DNA of 24,116 nucleotides from an uncultured Eubacteriales bacterium (GTDB lineage Bacteria > Bacillota > Clostridia > Lachnospirales > CAMVHY01): positions 1-24,116 of the forward strand of contig CAOVHW010000011.1 of the NCBI GenBank assembly GCA_948543815.1, in the 5' to 3' direction. Below, in pieces: positions 7,321 to 15,020 of this stretch (within the stretch, counting starts at the first letter, position 1; each line of letters begins with the position of its first letter). The notes below the pieces were generated by a model. It did not search any database. It saw only the letters and a list, made by a program, of their open reading frames with translations, and had not been told where the DNA came from. A program made the position numbers and the translations under genes.

Positions 7321-7413
7321 ATGAAAACCAAAAAGAAATTTTTTATTTCATTTATCTGTATATTTCTTGTTATCGCGATGCTAATTACAATGCTCGTACC
7401 GTTTTTTATTTAG
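7321..7413 (+). CDS. 30-residue single-pass membrane peptide
   Basis: A small gene starts 1 nt after the helicase stop, with AAGGAGAATTAAA directly before its ATG, and ends at TAG 7411-7413. The product has a basic start (MKTKKK) and then one hydrophobic segment of about 24 residues (FFISFICIFLVIAMLITMLV) with almost nothing after it. This is the layout of the tiny Bacillota membrane proteins related to Prli42/DUF4044 ('basic N-tail, LxLIAM, hydrophobic end'); the resemblance is in pattern only and I do not claim homology. A good ribosome binding site and tight spacing (13 nt to the next gene's start) make translation likely. Confidence 0.6.
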   Translation: MKTKKKFFISFICIFLVIAMLITMLVPFFI

Positions 7414-7426
7414 CAAGGAGAAAAGA

Positions 7427-9046
7427 ATGTTTTACATAAATTTTTTTTGTACATTGTTAATTTTGATTTTAATTTTGAACGTTAAAAGCAAAGAAAAAAT
7501 AAACTTGTCCAATAATATTTATTGGATAATTTTTTGCGCATTTTTTATTTTGGGAATTTGTTTGCGCGTCTATAAATTTTCACAAATACCGGCCGGAATA
7601 AATCAAGATGAAGCAATGGCAGCAGTTGAAGCGAAATCTTTATTGGAATATGGGACAGATAGATTTGGCATGAGATATCCGGTTTATTTTACAGGCTGGA
7701 TTTATTCACAAATGAACGTTTTAATGTCGTACATCATGATTTTGCCGATAAAATTGTTTGGATTTAATATTTTTGCAGTACGCCTGCCAAATCTTTTTTT
7801 CAGCATAATTGGAATGATTTTTTTATTCATATTGTCAAAAGATATGTTTGGGAAAATTCCAGCGCTTATAATTTTTAGTTTTTGTGCGATAAATCCATGG
7901 CATATAATACAAAGTCGATGGGCACTTGAAGCGAATTTATTGCCGCATATTTTTATCATTGCAATTTATTTTTTTTATCGAGGGTTAAAAAATTCAAAAA
8001 AAATTTTTATATATTTGTCAATGTTTTTTTTCGCGATGTGCATGTATTGCTACGGAATATCATTTTACACTGTAAATTTATTTTTACTTATTTGTGCAAT
8101 TTATATTTACACGAAAAAAATTTTGACGCTCAAAGAAATTATTTATTGTTTTTTAATATATTTGTTATTTTCATGGCCAATTTATGCGGTAATGTTTATA
8201 AACATTTTTGACACTGATACGATACGAACGCCATGGTTTACAATTCCATATTTTCCATATCAATGCCGGCAAAAAGATATATTATTTTTTTGTGACAATC
8301 CAATCTTACAATTGAAAATGAATTTTGTATCACTTTTGAAATTTTTATTTCAAATATGTTTGTCAACGAGTTCAAGCATAAATGATTTTGGGGCAATTTA
8401 TATTTGTTCGGTACCACTTTTATTTTTAGGAATAATTTATGCGTGTAAAAATTTTCGGACAGAATTTTTTATAGTGCTCACAAATTTTTTTATCGGTATA
8501 TTTGCAGCATTAATTACATCTGATATTGATTTGTGTCTTAATCGTGCGAATTTTGTTTTTTATTCAATGATAATTCTGATTGGAATTGGTATAAATAGTT
8601 TGATCAACAAAAAAAATTTTCATGTTTTATTTGCGATTTATTACATAATGGCAGCAACATTTTGCAGCACATATTTTCATGAATACAAAAATTATATCGC
8701 AGAAGTATTTTATTATGATTTTGTTGAAGTTTTGGAATATACAAAAAAAAATAATTACGAGCAAATTTTTATTACATCGAATACTCAATATAGAAATTCA
8801 GCTGACGTTAGCGAAATAATAACCTTATTTTGCCACGACATTGATTCAAAATATTTTCGTGGTCAAAAAAAAATAAATGGCAAAATTTACACTGAAAAAT
8901 ATTTTTACAAAGATTTTTTAAGAAATCATGCCATTCCAAAAAAAAATACCGTTTACATAATCCGCGATTTTGAATTACGAAAACAGTATTTTAAAAAATT
9001 TAAAGTCAAAAAATTTGGCAGATTTTATTTAATGAAATCAAAATAA
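7427..9046 (+). CDS. GT-C membrane glycosyltransferase (family 39-like)
   Basis: This 539-residue multi-pass membrane protein has a first loop containing 'INQDEA' (58-63), the acidic pair typical of GT-C enzymes such as ArnT and protein mannosyltransferases. A 'VRLPNLFFSIIG' segment (118-129) and many hydrophobic helices follow, and a soluble C-terminal part begins near 440. Such enzymes move a sugar from a polyprenyl-phosphate carrier to a lipid, polymer or protein outside the membrane; donor and acceptor cannot be read here. The start has AAGGAGAAAAG before ATG 7427. It is the third gene after the helicase and membrane peptide. Its stop overlaps the convergent cyclase gene by 9 bp, with no terminator visible. 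Confidence 0.8.
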   Translation: MFYINFFCTLLILILILNVKSKEKINLSNNIYWIIFCAFFILGICLRVYKFSQIPAGINQDEAMAAVEAKSLLEYGTDRFGMRYPVYFTGWIYSQMNVLMSYIMILPIKLFGFNIFAVRLPNLFFSIIGMIFLFILSKDMFGKIPALIIFSFCAINPWHIIQSRWALEANLLPHIFIIAIYFFYRGLKNSKKIFIYLSMFFFAMCMYCYGISFYTVNLFLLICAIYIYTKKILTLKEIIYCFLIYLLFSWPIYAVMFINIFDTDTIRTPWFTIPYFPYQCRQKDILFFCDNPILQLKMNFVSLLKFLFQICLSTSSSINDFGAIYICSVPLLFLGIIYACKNFRTEFFIVLTNFFIGIFAALITSDIDLCLNRANFVFYSMIILIGIGINSLINKKNFHVLFAIYYIMAATFCSTYFHEYKNYIAEVFYYDFVEVLEYTKKNNYEQIFITSNTQYRNSADVSEIITLFCHDIDSKYFRGQKKINGKIYTEKYFYKDFLRNHAIPKKNTVYIIRDFELRKQYFKKFKVKKFGRFYLMKSK

Positions 9047-11038
9047 TTTCCATGAATCTTTGCCATTTTTTTTGGCATGATAAAGCGCAGCATCAGCATT
9101 TTTATAAAGTTGTTGAAAATTCAAACCATTTTTCGGATAAATTGCAATGCCAATACTCGCAGATATTTTACAATGCTCGTTGTTTTCAATTTTTGCCCGT
9201 AAACTATTTAAAATATCATTGGCAATTTTTTTAAAATCTTTTTGTTCTGGCGACAAATCTTTTAGAAACACAACAAACTCATCACCACCAAATCTTCCTA
9301 TAATATCGGTATAACGAAACAAAGTTTTAAGTTTTTGTGCAATCTCAACCAAAACTTTGTCGCCAATTAAATGCCCAAGATTATCATTGACACTTTTAAA
9401 ATTATCGATATCAATTGCAATTATCGCACTGATTTTATTTTTACCGTCGCCATTTAAATATTCATCAATTAATTTTTCGGCCGTAATTTTGTTATACAAG
9501 CCAGTCAATAAATCTGTCTGAGCATTTATACGCAAATTTTCTTGTTCGAGTTTCCAATTATTTATATTTTCAAGCTTACCCAAAGCTTTTATTGGATATT
9601 TTTTTTCATCAAAAATTAATTTTATCGTTAAGCGACACCAAATAAATTTGTCATTTTTATTCTTTAAACGCAACTCACATTCGCTGAATTCATCATGAAT
9701 ATTGTTCAATAAACTTGATAAAATTTGTATATCTTCACTAAAAACCAAATCAGAAATATCTTGTGGAAAATTTTTTATAACCAAATCGATACCTAAAATT
9801 TTTTTCAAATTCTCACATGAATGAACTACACCATTTTTTATACCAAATTCGAAAACTATGCTATCAGATTCTTCAGCAATTAATTTATATTTTTCCTCAT
9901 TATTTTTTAATTCATCCCAAATATTTTTTAACTCTGTTATATCAATCACAACACTGTGAATTAAATTTTCAACAATTTGTCCACGCTCAATAACCCAAAT
10001 TATTTGTCCATTTTTTTTGACCAAACGATATTCAAGTTGAAAATAGCGATCAAAACTCAATTGCTCCACAAGATTTTCTTTTACACGTTGTATATCATCA
10101 AAATAAATCAGCGAAATATATTTGTCATCAAAAAAACTATGAATTTGCTCACGGTCATAGCCAGTAATTTTCAAAAATCCTTCACTCAAATACGTTAAAG
10201 TAAAATTGCTGTCATTCAAACGACTTTGAACAGCACCAGGTATATTTTCTGTTACAACATTCAATTGACGGTTAACTTTTTTTACATCGTTGATATGTTT
10301 TCTATCAGACAAAACGATATAAAAAATGAAAATTAAAACTGAGCCAAATATAATCAATAAAAGATTGTAAGTGTTCGCAAAAATATTTTTGGATTGCTCA
10401 AAAACAATTTTTTTCGGCACGGAACAAAAAATATACCAATTATTAATCCCGAGTGGCCGATAGTTTAAAATTTTCAACTGTGAATCAAGTTCATATTCCA
10501 TAAATCCCGATAAATTATTTTTTAATTGATAAATTATTTCATTAAAATTTGGTAAATCTGAATCGTTTCCCTGAGAAAAAATTATTTGTCCTGCGTTTGT
10601 AGTTATGTAAACAGATTCATATTTTTGCGTGTAAAAGATATTTTGAAAACTTTTGATTGCACAAGTTCCACACACCACTAAATTATTTGTATGCGTTGTA
10701 ATAGAAATATATTCGTTTTCATTTTCACTAAATGGCTCAGAAATATAAAAATCTTTTTCACATGAATTTTCAATTTCGTTAAAATCTATTTTTGAAAAAA
10801 ATTTATTATAATCGATTTTATTTTTTGCAGACGCAATTATTTTCAATAAATTAACACGCATATCAATTTCTTTTTGGAAATCATTTATATTTTCATTTGC
10901 TTTTTCATCTAAAATTCGCAAAATTAAATTGTCAGATATATTATTCAGCGATTTATTGTAATTAAAAATGGCTGCAAAAATGACAAGCAAAATGAACATG
11001 AGCAAAAAGAAAAATTTTTTACTCTCACCGCTTGTCAT
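9038..11038 (-). CDS. Membrane PAS-GGDEF diguanylate cyclase
   Basis: This 666-residue sensor makes cyclic di-GMP. The order is: TM helix 1 (about 8-27), an extracytoplasmic Cache-like sensor domain ending in 'NYRPLGINNWYIF', TM helix 2 (about 230-250), two PAS domains (about 265-385 and 395-500), then GGDEF. The active-site loop is intact (GRFGGDEF, GGDEF at 584-588) and the product-inhibition I-site RxxD is present as RYTD (575-578), so it should be active and feedback-inhibited. ATG 11038 is preferred to TTG 11068 because TGGAGG sits 9 nt before it, inside the end of the EAL gene. Only 1 nt separates it from that phosphodiesterase gene, so the pair is probably translated together. It is the last gene of the long minus-strand series. 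Confidence 0.9.
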   Translation of the reverse strand: MTSGESKKFFFLLMFILLVIFAAIFNYNKSLNNISDNLILRILDEKANENINDFQKEIDMRVNLLKIIASAKNKIDYNKFFSKIDFNEIENSCEKDFYISEPFSENENEYISITTHTNNLVVCGTCAIKSFQNIFYTQKYESVYITTNAGQIIFSQGNDSDLPNFNEIIYQLKNNLSGFMEYELDSQLKILNYRPLGINNWYIFCSVPKKIVFEQSKNIFANTYNLLLIIFGSVLIFIFYIVLSDRKHINDVKKVNRQLNVVTENIPGAVQSRLNDSNFTLTYLSEGFLKITGYDREQIHSFFDDKYISLIYFDDIQRVKENLVEQLSFDRYFQLEYRLVKKNGQIIWVIERGQIVENLIHSVVIDITELKNIWDELKNNEEKYKLIAEESDSIVFEFGIKNGVVHSCENLKKILGIDLVIKNFPQDISDLVFSEDIQILSSLLNNIHDEFSECELRLKNKNDKFIWCRLTIKLIFDEKKYPIKALGKLENINNWKLEQENLRINAQTDLLTGLYNKITAEKLIDEYLNGDGKNKISAIIAIDIDNFKSVNDNLGHLIGDKVLVEIAQKLKTLFRYTDIIGRFGGDEFVVFLKDLSPEQKDFKKIANDILNSLRAKIENNEHCKISASIGIAIYPKNGLNFQQLYKNADAALYHAKKNGKDSWKLF

Positions 11039-11039
11039 T

Positions 11040-11780
11040 TTAATCAGCCTCCAATAATTTTTTTTCAAAATCTTTAAAAGTTAATGCTGACGAAAAATAA
11101 TAACCTTGAATTATTTCACAGCCAACTGATTTTAAAAAATCAACTTGTGCTTGAGTTTCAACACCTTCCGCAATTACATTAACATTTAAACGTTTAACCA
11201 TCGACATTATAGATTCAATGATAATTTTACAGCGGTTAATATTTTTGTGAGCGTTCAAAAATTTTTTATCGAGCTTTAAGGTATCAACAGGAATATCGCA
11301 AAGAAAACTTAAAGATGAATATCCACTCCCAAAATCATCCATTGATAATCTAAAACCAAAATTTTTTAATTTATTTGCAGCTTGTGAAAACAAATTAAAA
11401 TTTTCGGTAGCATTTTCTGTAATTTCAAGTTCAACGTATTTAATCGGAATATCATATTTTTTTATAGTTGTGTTCAAACTTTCAATAAATTTATCGTTAT
11501 ACATATCAAGTTTGTCAATATTAATTGAAATTGGAACGGGCAAAATATTTCGTGAAAGCCAATTTTTAATAAGCAAACATATATTTTCAAATACAAAATA
11601 ATCAATTTTTGTAATGAAATTATTTTTCACTGCATCGGGCAAAAATTTATCAGGCAAAATTAATTTACTATTCTTTTGCCATCTAATAAGTGCTTCGGCG
11701 CCAACAATTTTATTTTGCACAATATTATATTTGGGCTGTAAAAAAATTTTGAACTCATTATTTTTCAAAGCAAACTCCAT
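11040..11780 (-). CDS. Stand-alone EAL-domain c-di-GMP phosphodiesterase
   Basis: This 246-residue protein consists of little more than one EAL domain, which degrades c-di-GMP to pGpG. All key residues are visible: E29-A-L, N87 (SINID), E119 (ELEITE), D148-D149 (MDDFGSG), K169 (LKLDKKF), E205 (AEGVET) and QGY at 226-228. It is therefore predicted active. It has no sensor or GGDEF domain of its own and starts almost directly on the domain, so it may take its signal from a partner, most simply the PAS-GGDEF protein encoded 1 nt downstream. Its start has GGAG at a short distance, and it lies 19 bp after the prepilin peptidase gene. Confidence 0.92.
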   Translation of the reverse strand: MEFALKNNEFKIFLQPKYNIVQNKIVGAEALIRWQKNSKLILPDKFLPDAVKNNFITKIDYFVFENICLLIKNWLSRNILPVPISINIDKLDMYNDKFIESLNTTIKKYDIPIKYVELEITENATENFNLFSQAANKLKNFGFRLSMDDFGSGYSSLSFLCDIPVDTLKLDKKFLNAHKNINRCKIIIESIMSMVKRLNVNVIAEGVETQAQVDFLKSVGCEIIQGYYFSSALTFKDFEKKLLEAD

Positions 11781-11799
11781 CTAAATCGCTCCGATTTCA

Positions 11800-12528
11800 T
11801 CACAAAAATAGATACCAATTAATAATATCAATGCCGCAAAAAAATGAAAGCGCAACGCCAAAACAAATATGCGGACCAAACGGAATATAATCTTTAAGAC
11901 TTTTCTTCTTAGTAATAATTAAAAATACGGAAAATAAACTTGCAGTAATCAGTGAAATAAAAAATGCAAGTAAAATATTTTGCAAACCTAAAATGTAACC
12001 ACATACCGCAATCAATTTCACATCGCCAAATCCAAAACTTTCTTTGACAAAAAAATTTAACGCCAACATAAACAAACTTACCGAAAAAAATCCGATACAT
12101 CTCGAAATAAAATCAACATCGTCAAAAATAAAAGTGAAAATTACTGCAAGGAAAATCAAAAATAATATGAGTGAATCCGGAATAATCATTTTGTCGATGT
12201 CTACAAAAAAGATTGCTACGAGACAGCAAAGAAACAAAAAAACGGCAAAAGCATTTAACGTAAAAGAAAATTTATAAACGCAAATCATTGCGAGCAACCC
12301 GCAAAGCAATTCAACAAATGGATATCTTAAAGAGATTTTTGCTTTGCAACTTCGACATCTACCGCATAAAATAAAAAAACTTAATATTGGAATTAAATCG
12401 TGCCATTTAATTTTTGATTTGCATTTTGGACAAATTGATTTGCCAAAAAAAATGGATGTGTCCAATCTGTAAATTATAACGTTCAAAAAACTACCGACGC
12501 AAATACCGAATAAAAACCAAATAAACAT
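11800..12528 (-). CDS. Type IV prepilin peptidase (A24 family)
   Basis: This 242-residue membrane aspartic protease cleaves, and usually N-methylates, prepilin-like leaders of type IV pili, competence pseudopili or type II secretion. Visible are the N-terminal 'GICVGSFLNVIIYR', the zinc-binding cysteines C33/C36/C58/C61, 'RYPFVELL', catalytic D110 (VDIDKMIIPD) and D169 (GFGDVK), and about seven hydrophobic helices. Length is normal. No pilin genes lie in the window, so its substrates are encoded elsewhere. It lies 23 bp after recO and 19 bp before the EAL gene. A PilD/ComC-type role is likely; which system it serves is unknown. Confidence 0.93.
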   Translation of the reverse strand: MFIWFLFGICVGSFLNVIIYRLDTSIFFGKSICPKCKSKIKWHDLIPILSFFILCGRCRSCKAKISLRYPFVELLCGLLAMICVYKFSFTLNAFAVFLFLCCLVAIFFVDIDKMIIPDSLILFLIFLAVIFTFIFDDVDFISRCIGFFSVSLFMLALNFFVKESFGFGDVKLIAVCGYILGLQNILLAFFISLITASLFSVFLIITKKKSLKDYIPFGPHICFGVALSFFCGIDIINWYLFL

Positions 12529-12551
12529 GCCCTTCCCTACTTTTAAAAATT

Positions 12552-13277
12552 CTAATCAGAGAAATTTTCAATTTGATAAATAAATTTTTTGCTGTTCAAA
12601 TTTAAATCTAAATTTGCTGAAATAAAAACTCGTGAAGGCGCAATAAGTTCGCGTGAAAAAACTTCAGTTTTATCAATTAAATCGTTAAATTTAGTTGATA
12701 AAATTGTTCGCAAAAAAATGAGAGCTAAATCCGAAATCATACAAAAAATTTTTGTACGGTCAAGACAATTTTCACATACAAGTCCATCGCCATCAAAATA
12801 CATTTTATTTTTCATACAATTGCAATCATGACAAAAATTAATTTGCGGTTCAAAACCATTCAATTGCATAAATTTAAATTCAAAAATTCTGGCTATGTAA
12901 ACCGGAGAAATTTCCGGCAATAATTTTAAAGTTTTTATGAGCAAAAGTAAAATATTATCGGCAACAGATTGAAAACTCAAAAATTTTTCAACTAACTCAC
13001 AAAAATATGTTGCATAACAAAATTCCGTATAGCTTCGCGGCGCAAGATTTTCAATCAAATTCACCTGTGATAAACTGTAAAAATCTTTATTTTTAGAAAT
13101 TACAAATTCGCTACAAGAAAAAATTTGTGAAGCCGCAAAAAATTTACTGCTAAGTTTTTTAGCGCCACGGGCATAAACTTTTAATTTCCCGAGATTTTTA
13201 AGAAGCAGCGTAAGAATTTTGTCGGACTCACCATAACTTTTTTCAGCAATGACAAGGCCGTACTTCTTAATTGTCAT
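12552..13277 (-). CDS. recO: DNA repair protein RecO
   Basis: RecO loads RecA onto SSB-coated DNA together with RecR, in gap repair and recombination. The 241-residue product shows the N-terminal OB-fold (GLVIAEKSYGESDKILTLL, then LGKLKVYARGAKK), the 'RSYTEFCYATYFCELVEKF' helical region, and a C-terminal zinc finger C149/C152 and C168/C171. I start it at ATG 13277 rather than 13286: AAAAGG lies 9 nt before 13277, and the upstream ATG sits on that motif. With this start it overlaps the YqzL-like gene by 11 bp. The neighbours era, yqzL-like and recO match the order seen in Bacillus-type genomes. Confidence 0.93.
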   Translation of the reverse strand: MTIKKYGLVIAEKSYGESDKILTLLLKNLGKLKVYARGAKKLSSKFFAASQIFSCSEFVISKNKDFYSLSQVNLIENLAPRSYTEFCYATYFCELVEKFLSFQSVADNILLLLIKTLKLLPEISPVYIARIFEFKFMQLNGFEPQINFCHDCNCMKNKMYFDGDGLVCENCLDRTKIFCMISDLALIFLRTILSTKFNDLIDKTEVFSRELIAPSRVFISANLDLNLNSKKFIYQIENFSD

Positions 13278-13356
13278 GTACTTCATCCTTTTTATAATTC
13301 AAATAATCTAAGACGCTGCCGGTTGTCAAAAATTTTTTCCATTTTGATTTTTTCAT
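13267..13356 (-). CDS. YqzL-like small protein (29 residues)
   Basis: A short gene between era and recO starts at ATG 13356-13354 with GAGGACG upstream, and stops at TAA 13269-13267 inside the start of recO. The product begins MKKSKWKKFLTTGSVLDYLN. The pattern W-x-x-F-x-x-T-G-S-x-x-x-Y-L matches the YqzL family (in B. subtilis roughly 'WK.F..TG.I..YL'), a protein of unknown function encoded next to recO. Both position and motif support it. The 11-bp overlap suggests translational coupling to recO. Confidence 0.75.
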   Translation of the reverse strand: MKKSKWKKFLTTGSVLDYLNYKKDEVHDN

Positions 13357-13431
13357 GTAAATCGTCCTCTACAAAAAAATATCTTTCTGTATTAATATTT
13401 TCGTCGACAATAAAAAATATACATGAAAAAT

Positions 13432-14331
13432 TTAACTGTTATATCCAAACTGTTTGAGATAAAAATCATTGTTACGCCAATTTTTTTTGACTTTTACCCA
13501 AAGCTGTAAATTCAACTTTGAACCTAAAAGATTTTCGATATCACGGCGTGCGAACGTCCCAATTTTTTTCAACATCTCTGCATTTTTTCCAATAATCATT
13601 TTTTTGTGAGAATCTTTTTCACAATAAACAACAGCTTCGATATCAACTAAATCTTTGCCCTCGCGCTTTCTCATTGTATTTACTTCAACAGCACAACCGT
13701 GTGGAATTTCATCCTGCATAAAAATTAAAATTTTTTCGCGTATAATTTCCGCAACAATTTGACGTTCAGGCATATCAGTTAAAGTATCATCTGGAAAATA
13801 TTTTGGACCAATTGGTAAATATTTTTTGATACAAGCAAGTAAAGTTTCGATATTTTCACCAGTTAGCGCTGAAATCGGAATAATTTCATTGAAATCAAAT
13901 AGTTTATAGTTATCAATTGTTTTTAAAATTTTTTCTTTGGACGCAAGTATGTCAATTTTGTTTATAACCAAAATTTTTGTCGAAGAAATCTGTACCAATT
14001 TTTTCAAAATATTATCGTTTGTAAAAAAAATTTTTTCTTGTGGCTCAACTAAAAATAAAACGGCGTCAATTTCTTTTAACGAATCGTCAACCGTTTTTAA
14101 CATAAATTTACTTAATTTTGATTTAGGTTTATGAATTCCCGGCGTATCTAAAAAAATTATTTGTGATTCATCATCTGTAAGTACACTCAAGATTTTGTTA
14201 CGTGTCGTCTGTGGTTTATTCGAAGTTACAGAAATTTTTTCGCCGATAAATTTATTCATCAAAGTTGATTTACCAACATTTGTTTTGCCAATAATACTGA
14301 CAAAACCTGAATGAAATCCCAAATTAATCAT
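13432..14331 (-). CDS. era: GTPase Era
   Basis: Era is an essential GTPase that binds 16S rRNA and helps mature the 30S subunit. The 299-residue product has the G domain (G1 GKTNVGKST 15-23, G2 QTTR 41-44, G3 DTPG 62-65, G4 NKID, G5 SA) and a C-terminal KH RNA-binding domain with 'IIGKNAEMLKKIGTFARRDIE'. G1 has K where R or K is usual. Its ATG overlaps the rpe stop (ATGA), with AAAAAAGG adjacent to the start codon, which is unusually close; TTG at 14322 with the same AAGG at better spacing is a possible alternative start. Confidence 0.97.
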   Translation of the reverse strand: MINLGFHSGFVSIIGKTNVGKSTLMNKFIGEKISVTSNKPQTTRNKILSVLTDDESQIIFLDTPGIHKPKSKLSKFMLKTVDDSLKEIDAVLFLVEPQEKIFFTNDNILKKLVQISSTKILVINKIDILASKEKILKTIDNYKLFDFNEIIPISALTGENIETLLACIKKYLPIGPKYFPDDTLTDMPERQIVAEIIREKILIFMQDEIPHGCAVEVNTMRKREGKDLVDIEAVVYCEKDSHKKMIIGKNAEMLKKIGTFARRDIENLLGSKLNLQLWVKVKKNWRNNDFYLKQFGYNS

Positions 14332-15005
14332 CCTTTTTTAATAAAAAAATTTTTACGAAATTCCAAAATTTTTTTCGCACGATCTGTGAAATTAAAGATT
14401 GCCGAACCGGCAACAATAACATTTGCACCAGAATCAACAACAAGTTCTACATTTGACAAATTTATACCGCCATCCATTTCAATATCAATATTATTTTGCT
14501 CAAAATCATTTTGTTGTAAAAAATTTGATAAGCTTTTAACTTTTTCAAGCGCTATTGGTAAAAATTTTTGTCCACCAAAACCTGGCTCAACTGACATTAT
14601 TAAAATCATATCGACATTTTGCAAAACTGAATAAATAGATTTTATTTCGGTATTTGGTTTGATAGCAACACCTGCTTTTTTCCCACACGATTTAATTAAA
14701 CGCAAATCATCTCGCAAATTTTCACAAGCTTCCGCATGCACCGTTATAATATCCGCACCAGCAAGCGCAAATTTTTCTATATATCTATGTGGCTTAGTAA
14801 TCATCAAATGTACGTCAAAAATCATATTCGTAATGGGACGAATACTTTTTATCACTGGAATGCCAAAAGATATGTTCGGCACAAAAATTCCATCCATCAC
14901 ATCAATATGAAGATAATCAGCGCTACTCACCGAATTTATTTCATTTTTGAGTATAGAAAAATTGGCCGACAAAATTGACGGCGCTAATTTTATTTGTTTG
15001 TTCAA
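14328..15005 (-). CDS. rpe: Ribulose-phosphate 3-epimerase
   Basis: This cytosolic TIM-barrel enzyme interconverts D-ribulose 5-phosphate and D-xylulose 5-phosphate in the pentose phosphate pathway. The 225-residue product carries APSILSANF (8-16), metal ligands and catalytic residues H33 and D35 (HIDVMDG), H66 (DVHLM), D178 (EMDGGIN), and the phosphate-binding VEPGFGGQKF and VAGSAIF loops. Translation appears to start at TTG 15005, with GGAGGT 5-6 nt before it and no nearby in-frame ATG. It lies 15 bp after the kinase gene and overlaps era by 4 bp. In related genomes rsgA often sits between the kinase and rpe; it is absent here. Confidence 0.96.
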   Translation of the reverse strand: MNKQIKLAPSILSANFSILKNEINSVSSADYLHIDVMDGIFVPNISFGIPVIKSIRPITNMIFDVHLMITKPHRYIEKFALAGADIITVHAEACENLRDDLRLIKSCGKKAGVAIKPNTEIKSIYSVLQNVDMILIMSVEPGFGGQKFLPIALEKVKSLSNFLQQNDFEQNNIDIEMDGGINLSNVELVVDSGANVIVAGSAIFNFTDRAKKILEFRKNFFIKKG

Positions 15006-15020
15006 ATTTTACCTCCGATT

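Noticed and set aside
11039..11068. Longer cyclase start at TTG 11068, overlapping the EAL gene
   Set aside because: ATG 11038 has GGAGG at proper spacing, while TTG 11068 has none and would read through that ribosome binding site.
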